Shown here: piece by piece, positions 57,752 to 64,000 of the stretch
Numbering within the stretch: position 1 is the first letter of the stretch
Layout: each line of letters starts with the position of its first letter
Assembly: GCA_026874595.1 (NCBI GenBank)
Contig: CM049306.1
Location: forward strand, 23,173,019-23,237,018
DNA: 64,000 nt
DNA from: Sipunculus nudus
Taxonomy: Eukaryota; Annelida; Sipuncula; Golfingiida; Sipunculidae
Reading direction: 5' to 3'
Program-made: the position numbers and the translations under genes
Notes under the pieces: generated by a model
Seen by the model: only the letters and a program-made list of their open reading frames with translations
Databases searched by the model: none
Told to the model about the DNA's origin: nothing

Positions 57752-59235
57752 CTAGAATACGGGTAGTCGACAAGCGACCACGTGTATCCGCCTAAATCAA
57801 AGTGGAACGGGTGAAGTGAGGCATGGATTGAGTGGCAAGGGAAAATAGAGTTAGGTGTGTTGCATATTAGCATGGATGTCTGCAGCCAAAATGTATATGT
57901 AGGTTGCGCCACCTACCACAAATGCAGAAAGTTGTCACATAATGAGGTGGCGCCACCTGCCAAAAAAAAAATCAAGAAAGCGATCCAAGATGTATAAACA
58001 CGCAAAATCTTTAGGCAGATAAGTCAAACTACTACAGAGAGATGAGTGATTTTAGCCCATGGCAGACAAACAGACAGACGCTGTGCAAAAATGGTTGCAG
58101 GTGGCCCCTCCAGTTTTGTGTATGATAAAGAGCTATGTGATATCTATACACATGCAACATTTTGGCCTAATTGGTCAAACGGTTCCCCAGATACGAGCTT
58201 GGATGTTAGCAGCGTAAACTAGAATGTAGGTGGCACCACCTGTCATAAAATCCAGAAAGCTGTCCAGGATGTATAAACCTGCAAGATTTTAGGTAGTTAA
58301 GTCAAACCACTACAGACATATGAGTAATTTTTTCCCACGGCAGACAAACAGACGGACGCTGTGCAAAAATAGTTGCAGGAGGCGCCACCAGTTTTGCATA
58401 TGATTAAGAGCTATGTGAGATATATACACATGCAAAATTTTGGCCCAATCGGTCAAACAGTTCCGGAGATATGAGCTTGGATGTCTGCAGCATAAACGTG
58501 AATGTAGGTGGTGCCACCTATCACAAAATCGAGAAAACTATCCAGGATGTATAAACCTGCAAAATTTTAGGTGGATATGTCAAACCACTGCCGAGATATG
58601 AGTGATTTTATCCTAGGGCAGACAAACAGACACCATTTTAGTGTATGTTATTAAGCTATCCAAGGGCTACATTTGTATAAAATTTTTAGCCTGATCAGTC
58701 AAACGGTTGCCGAGATATGAGCTTGGATGTCTGCAGCGTAAACGTGAATGTAGGTGGCGTCACCTGTCACAAAATCGAAAAAGCTATCCAGGATGTATAC
58801 GCATGCCGAATTTCAGGTGGATAAGTCCAACCAATGCAGAGATACGAGTGATTTTATCCCAAGGCAGATGAACAGATGGACGCAGTTCAAAAATGGTTGT
58901 AGGTGGCACCACCATTTTTAGTGTATGTTATAAAGCTATCCAAGGGCTACATTTGTGTAAAATTTTTAGCCTGATCGGTCAAACGGTTCCCGAGATATGT
59001 GGGTTTATGTGTGGAAACAGACGCACAAATGGACGCAGAGTGCAGAGGAAAGGTCAGAGGTCAAAACAAAATCGGGGCACAGCAGTTCACATGTGACCCG
59101 AACATAATCCCAGGTTTCTTAAAATTCCGCCCAGCGGTTACAGAGGAGTTCTACGGACACCTACGAGGCTGTGGCGGCAGCAGCGGCGTCCGACTGAAAA
59201 CATAGTATCTGCAAAACTCTGTTTTGGTGGATACA
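57752..59235 (+). mobile_element. Composite element with GTATCCGCC/GGCGGATAC ends (copy 1)
   Basis: The left end is CTAGAATACGGGTAGTCGAC and reaches GTATCCGCC at about 57785. The right end is AAACTCTGTTTTGGTGGATA followed by CAA. The interior has about four to five tandem half-units of about 140-150 bp. These alternate AGGTGGCGCCACCTGTCA-type and AAAATTTTAGG(T/C)GGATAAGTC-type blocks and have GACAAACAGACGGACG-like segments. No coding sequence is supported. Confidence 0.65.
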
Positions 59236-59800
59236 ATTACATTATTGTTTTCTTCGCTAAAACATGGTGTGTTCTTATGAAAACATGTAGCCTCCTATGC
59301 CTGTCCCACTAAACATAGATTTTTATCACTCCCATATATAAGATATATACCTATCTCAACATGTCATGATTTAGAGAGACTGACAAACAAAACCCATTTG
59401 TCATACTTTACTGATACTGATTTTCCTGCAGTTTACCCCAACTGCAAAAGACAATAGATTCCCTATGACCTTCTATTTGGAATGTATAGCTTCAAAATAA
59501 TAAGTATTGGGCTAAATTTTCAAGGTATACAAGATTTAATTTAGTAATATCAAAACTGTAATTGACACTACATTTTTAATCAGAAATACTAACTGTTGCT
59601 TAACGGAGGACATTTTCAGGTTTAATTTAAGACAACCTTAATGAGGTGTATCCATTCAGTTGAGGTGAGGATCAATAAAATAGTGCATTGGAAATGCAAC
59701 AACGCAAGATGTTCCAGGTGATCACAATGATACGAGGAATGAGTCATGAACAGACTGTCAATGTTATTTATAAGCTGTAGAACATACTGACATAACTAAG

Positions 59801-59814
59801 CCCCCCCCCCCCCC
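59801..59814. repeat. Poly(C) tract of 14
   Basis: An uninterrupted C run in intronic sequence. Confidence 0.9.
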
Positions 59815-60288
59815 TTCCCATTTCCGTTATAGTTCTGACAAGAAAGAGACAGTGTTATCAGCATAAATATTCTCCATTCTGTGAGTTTAGATATATTAAG
59901 CACCCTTGAAAGAACATACACCTAACATAAAATTTGTATGTATTCTATCCTCATTCCCTGTCTACAATAGTGACCATCACACCTCACAATCAATATCAAC
60001 ATCTGCACAGGAGAGGTTAAATACAACGTCACCTTAATGGCTGGAAAAACCTTAATACACAGATGTTATAAAAAGGAGTGAATGCACACCTGGTCTCAAT
60101 AATGAACAAGTGACCCATGGGTCATGACGCTCAGCTGACTGGGAAGAGATTCGCAAAAGGAAATTTTATCATTAGAATGGTAGTATATACCCATTCAACT
60201 GAAGCATCAAACAGATTAACCAACAGGCCAAGATTTAGTCTGTATTTATATATCTCAAAAATAGAGAAAAATGTGTAAACTTTTAAAA

Positions 60289-61454
60289 CTAGAATACGGG
60301 TAACCGACAAGTGACTACATGTATCTTCCAAAATCGGATAGTGAGGCATGGATTGAGTGGCAAGGGGAAATAGAGTGAGGTATGTTGCATATTAGCATGG
60401 ATGTCTGCAGCCTAAATGTGATTGTAGGTTGTGCCACCTACCACAAATCCAGAAAGCTGTCCAAGTTGTATACACCTGCAAAATTTTAGGCAGAAAAGTC
60501 AAACCACTACATGTATATGAGCGATTTTTGCCCATGGCAGACAAACAGACAAACACTGTGCAAAAATCTTTGCAGGTAACCCCTCCAGTTTTGTGTATGA
60601 TAAAGACCTATGTGAGATCTAAACACATGCACAATTTTGGCCCAATCGGTCAAATGGTTCCTGAGATATGAGCTTGGATGTGTGCAGCGTTAACTAGAAT
60701 GTAGGTGGCGCCACCTGTCATAAAATCAAGAAAGCTGTCCACGATGTATAAACCTGCAAAATTTTAGGCAGTTATGTCGAACCACTACAGAGAAATGAGT
60801 GATTTTAGGCCACGGCAGACTAACAGACAGACGCTGTGCAAACATTGTTACAGGTGGCGCCACCATTTTTTGTGTATGTTACAGAGCTATCAAAGGGCTA
60901 CATTTGTATAAATTTTATTTCCTGATCGGTCAAACGGTTCCCAAGATATAAGCTTGGATGTCATCAGCGTGAACGTGAACGTAGGTGGCGCCACCTGTCA
61001 TAAAATCAAGAAAGCTATCCTGGATGTATACGCATGACGAATTTCAGGTGAATTAGTCAATTCACTGCAGAGATATGAGTGATTTTAACCCAAGGCAGAT
61101 GAACAGATGGACACTGTGCATGGTTACAGGTGGCGCCACCATTTTTTGTGTATGTTATAAAGCAATCCAAGGGCTACATTTGTATCAATTTTATTTCCTG
61201 ATCGGTCAAGCGGTTCCCGAGATATGAGGGTTTATGAGTGGAAACAGACCCACAAATGGACACTGGATAGAGAGGAAAGGTCAGAGGTCAACGCAAATTG
61301 GTTAGGCACCATTTCACATGTGACCCGATAATAGGTGTAAGTTTGGGAAAAATCGGTTCATTAGTCTCCGAGGAGCTCTCTGGAAACGAACGCCGCCGTG
61401 GTGGAGGAACTCGGTCAAAAACAGTATCCGCAAAACTTTGTTTTGGCGGATACA
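60289..61454 (+). mobile_element. GTATCCGCC-ended composite element (copy 2), nested in F
   Basis: It has the same ends as 57752-59235: CTAGAATACGGGTAACCGAC on the left and AAACTTTGTTTTGGCGGATA followed by CAA on the right. A-type sequence (AAAAATAGAGAAAAATGTGT) precedes it and resumes as AAATACAGGTGGCTCCACCA, so it was inserted within an array unit. Confidence 0.68.
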
Positions 61455-63430
61455 AAAATACAGGTGGCTCCACCAGTCTGCAGAAACTAATAAAAACACT
61501 TAATGGTCAATATCCATGCAAAAAATCATGGTGATCTCTGCATTAGTTGTTCAGATACTTCAGTTTTTGTATCAAATTGTCCATTATTCTGAGGGATACT
61601 TCGTAGTCCTATAGCTTGAAGGATATGGGTAACAGAGACCTAATTTCAAGTTTCCACAGGCACCTTTCATGGGCCTCCTTGCATGACAAGAATGAAGATT
61701 CTAGGTCCAGTTGTTGCGATTTGTACCCTGTTGACAGATAACCACATCTTTAAAGGTCTCAAAAAAAAGAAAAAAATTCGTAAAAATTTGAAAAAAAATA
61801 GAGGTGGCACACCCAGTCTGCAGAAACTGATGGAACAGCTCATGGTCAATATGTATGCCGAAAATCATGACCATCAGTGTTGTAGTTATTGAAATACTGC
61901 AGTTTTTGTATCAAATTTTCCATTATTCTGGGGGGGGGGGGGGTATTTTGGACCCATACAGCTTAAAGAATATGGGTAACAGAGACCTAATTTCAAGTTT
62001 CCATGGAGACTTTTCATGGGTCTCCCTGTGTGTCAAGAATGAAGATTCTTGGTCCAGTTTTTATGATTTGTGCCCTGTTAACAGATGTTCATATCTTTAA
62101 AGGTCTCAAAAATACAGAAAAATTTCGTAAAAAAAAACCGAACAAATACAGGTGGTGCCACCAGTCTGCAGAAACTTATGAAACACTCCATGATCAATAT
62201 CCATGCAAACAATTATGGTTATCTCTGCATTAGTTGTTCAGATACTTTAGCTTTTGTATCAAATTTTCCATTATTCTGAGCTGTACTTTGGAGTGCCATA
62301 GCTCAAAGGATATGGGTAACAGAGACCAAATTTCAGGTTTCCCTGGAGACTTATCATGGGTCTCCCTGTGTGTCAAGAACGAAGATTCTAGGTCCAATCG
62401 TTAAGATTTGTACCCTGTTGACAGATAACTACATCCTTAAAGGTCTCAAAAATGGAGAAAACAATTCGTGAACATTGAAAAATACAGGTGGCGCCACCAG
62501 TCTGCACAAACTGATGAAACATCTCATGATCAATATGTATGTCGAAAATCATGACCATCAGTGATGTAGTTAATGAGATATTGAAGTTTTTGTATGAAAT
62601 TTTTGACTATTCTGGGGGGTAATTTTGGGCCCCATAGCTCGAAGGATATGGGTAACAGAGACCTAATTTCTGGTTTCCACGGAGACTTTTCATAGGTCTC
62701 TCAGTGTGTCGAAAATGAAGATTCTAGGTCCAGTCGTTACGATTTGTGCCACGCTAACAGATGACAGCATCCTCAAAGGTCTCAAAAATAGAGGAAAAAA
62801 TCGTAAAAAATCAAACAGTACAGGTGGCGCCACCAGTCTGCAGGAACTGATCGAACATCTCATGATCAATATGTATGCCAAAAATGAAGACCATCAGTGA
62901 TGTAGTTATTGAAATATTGAAGTTTTTGTATGAAATTTTTTACTATTTTGGGGGGTACTTTGGGGCCCCATAGCTCGGAGGATATGGGTAACAGAGACCT
63001 AATTTCTGGTTTCCAAGGAGATTTTTCATGGACCTCTCAGTGTGTCAAGAATTAAGATTCTAAGTCCAGTCTTTATGATTTGTGCCTTGTTAACAGATGT
63101 TCACATTTTTTAAGGTCTCAAAAATAGAGAAAAATATTCGTAAAAAATCGAAAAAAAATACAGGTGGCGCCACCAGTCTGCAGGAAGTGATGTAACATCT
63201 CATGATCAATATGTATGCCAAAAATCATGACCATCAGTCAAGTAGTTAATGAGATATTGAAGTTTTTGTATGAAATTTTTGACTTTTCTGGGGGGTACTT
63301 TGGGGCCACATAGCTCGAAGGATATGGGTAACAGAGACCTTTTTTCTGGTTTCCAAGGAGATTTTTTATGGACCTCTCAGAATCCCAAGTTACAAGGTTC
63401 TAGGTCCAGCGGTTACGATTTGTGCCTGGT
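61455..63430. repeat. Tandem array of about 340-bp units in element F, six copies
   Basis: Units begin near 61460, 61803, 62150, 62487, 62821 and 63161 with ACAGGTGGCGCCACCAGTCT or a variant, followed by GCAGAAACTGATG. Each has GGATATGGGTAACAGAGACC and AAGATTCTAGGTCCAGT. Spacing is 334-347 bp. Frames of 60-80 codons recur at matching places in units and reflect the repeat, not genes. Confidence 0.88.
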
Positions 63431-64000
63431 TAACGGACGGACAGATGGACAGACGGACAGACGGACAGACGGACGACGGACAAAGAGTGATCGCTATAGC
63501 TCAGATGACTTTCAGTCAGCTGAGCTAAAAACTAAACGAAGCTGTGAGATTCTGTAGTACACACAAATCTAACTCAGGTAAACTGGTAACAGGTATGTCA
63601 AACAAAACCTAGTAACAGGTATGTCAAATTTACCTAAAGGTACACTATGTTCCCTGATAAAATATATTCAATGGAACATAATCCCGGCAATTTATGACAG
63701 TAGATAAAACACTTTCAATTCAATTCACTTATTCTGCTTAATCTGAAATAAATATCCTGTCTGAGAAAGGACAAAGTCAGCATTGATTCAAATGAAAACT
63801 AAGTAATGGGTTGAAGACATATAGTACAAATGTTTTGAAAGTCCATACTCCTAAAACCAATAACTGGCTAAAAAGAGCAGTCAATTGCACAACAGGTCAT
63901 TTTACACAGTCACAGAGTCTGTGGGCTAATTGTCCACTTTACATGATCCATCTTAAGTTTTACATTTTAAGTGCTGAAAGAAACATATAACCAAGTTCTT

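Larger units (their letters stand above)
60107..63532 (-). mobile_element. Composite element F (GCTCAGCTGA family, A type) with an inserted element
   Basis: In plus coordinates it begins with the hairpin end AAGTGACCCATGGGTCATGA at 60109-60128. It ends TTTCAGTCAGCTGAGCTAAA at about 63511-63530, preceded by a GGACAGAC repeat (63434-63480). It contains the A-type array of about 340-bp units and is interrupted at 60289-61454. Confidence 0.68.
52543..64000 (-). other. CLINT1: CLINT1 upstream intron, at least 11.4 kb, repeat-rich
   Basis: No ENTH exon (expected to encode a DEHGKDQGIN-type end) was seen. The intron contains three SINE-like segments, two copies of a GTATCCGCC-ended element and one further composite element. 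The sequence between them is AT-rich and featureless. Confidence 0.5.

Noticed and set aside
61455-63430. Regularly spaced repeats that might suggest a CRISPR array
   Set aside because: Units are 334-347 bp and similar throughout, with no unique spacers, and the context is eukaryotic.
52560-64000. Upstream ENTH exons of CLINT1
   Set aside because: I looked on the minus strand for an exon ending in a DEHGKDQGIN-type sequence and for other ENTH blocks and saw none; they probably lie outside the window.

Overview
The window looks like nuclear DNA of an invertebrate animal, most likely a lophotrochozoan and probably a bivalve mollusc. The evidence is AT-rich sequence, short GT-AG exons separated by kilobase introns, two metazoan genes, and a dense load of composite repeats of a type I associate with mollusc genomes. 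The species call is inference. Nothing bacterial or viral in gene organisation is present, and most long reading frames are chance or repeat-borne.

Two convergent protein-coding genes account for the confident coding content. On the + strand, the last four coding exons of WDR1/AIP1 (actin-interacting protein 1, a WD40 partner of cofilin) lie between 3386 and 9357. On the - strand, thirteen consecutive coding exons of CLINT1 (epsinR, a clathrin adaptor of the trans-Golgi and endosomes) run from 52542 down to the stop at 24419. They encode the end of the ENTH domain and the whole disordered tail, about 623 residues. All splice phases join without a break. The first ENTH exons were not found and should lie beyond 64000.

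Layout: 1-2733 is the 5' part of an LTR retrotransposon (LTR, primer binding site, leader, open gag-like frame) lying antisense in a WDR1 intron. 3386-9357 is the WDR1 3' end, with a 3.1 kb composite repeat in its last intron. 9358-20420 is the intergenic stretch between the convergent gene ends, and contains a three-deep nest of repeats (12245-19555). 20420-24418 is a probable long CLINT1 3' UTR. 24419-52542 is CLINT1, whose introns hold a tandemly duplicated and decayed exon, a minisatellite grown from the end of a coding exon, an LTR-like fragment, a SINE with clear target-site duplications, and a TTAA-flanked DNA transposon inside another repeat. 52543-64000 is the upstream CLINT1 intron, with three SINE-like segments and two further composite elements, one nested in another.

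The observations most worth following are the exon-12 duplication and minisatellite complex in CLINT1 (25.1-27.1 kb), the nested composite repeats with a shared end structure (short inverted repeats, 3' hairpin, central tandem array), the TTAA-flanked element with a THAP-like remnant (40.8-44.1 kb), and a 74-bp near-perfect inverted repeat at 15.7 kb.
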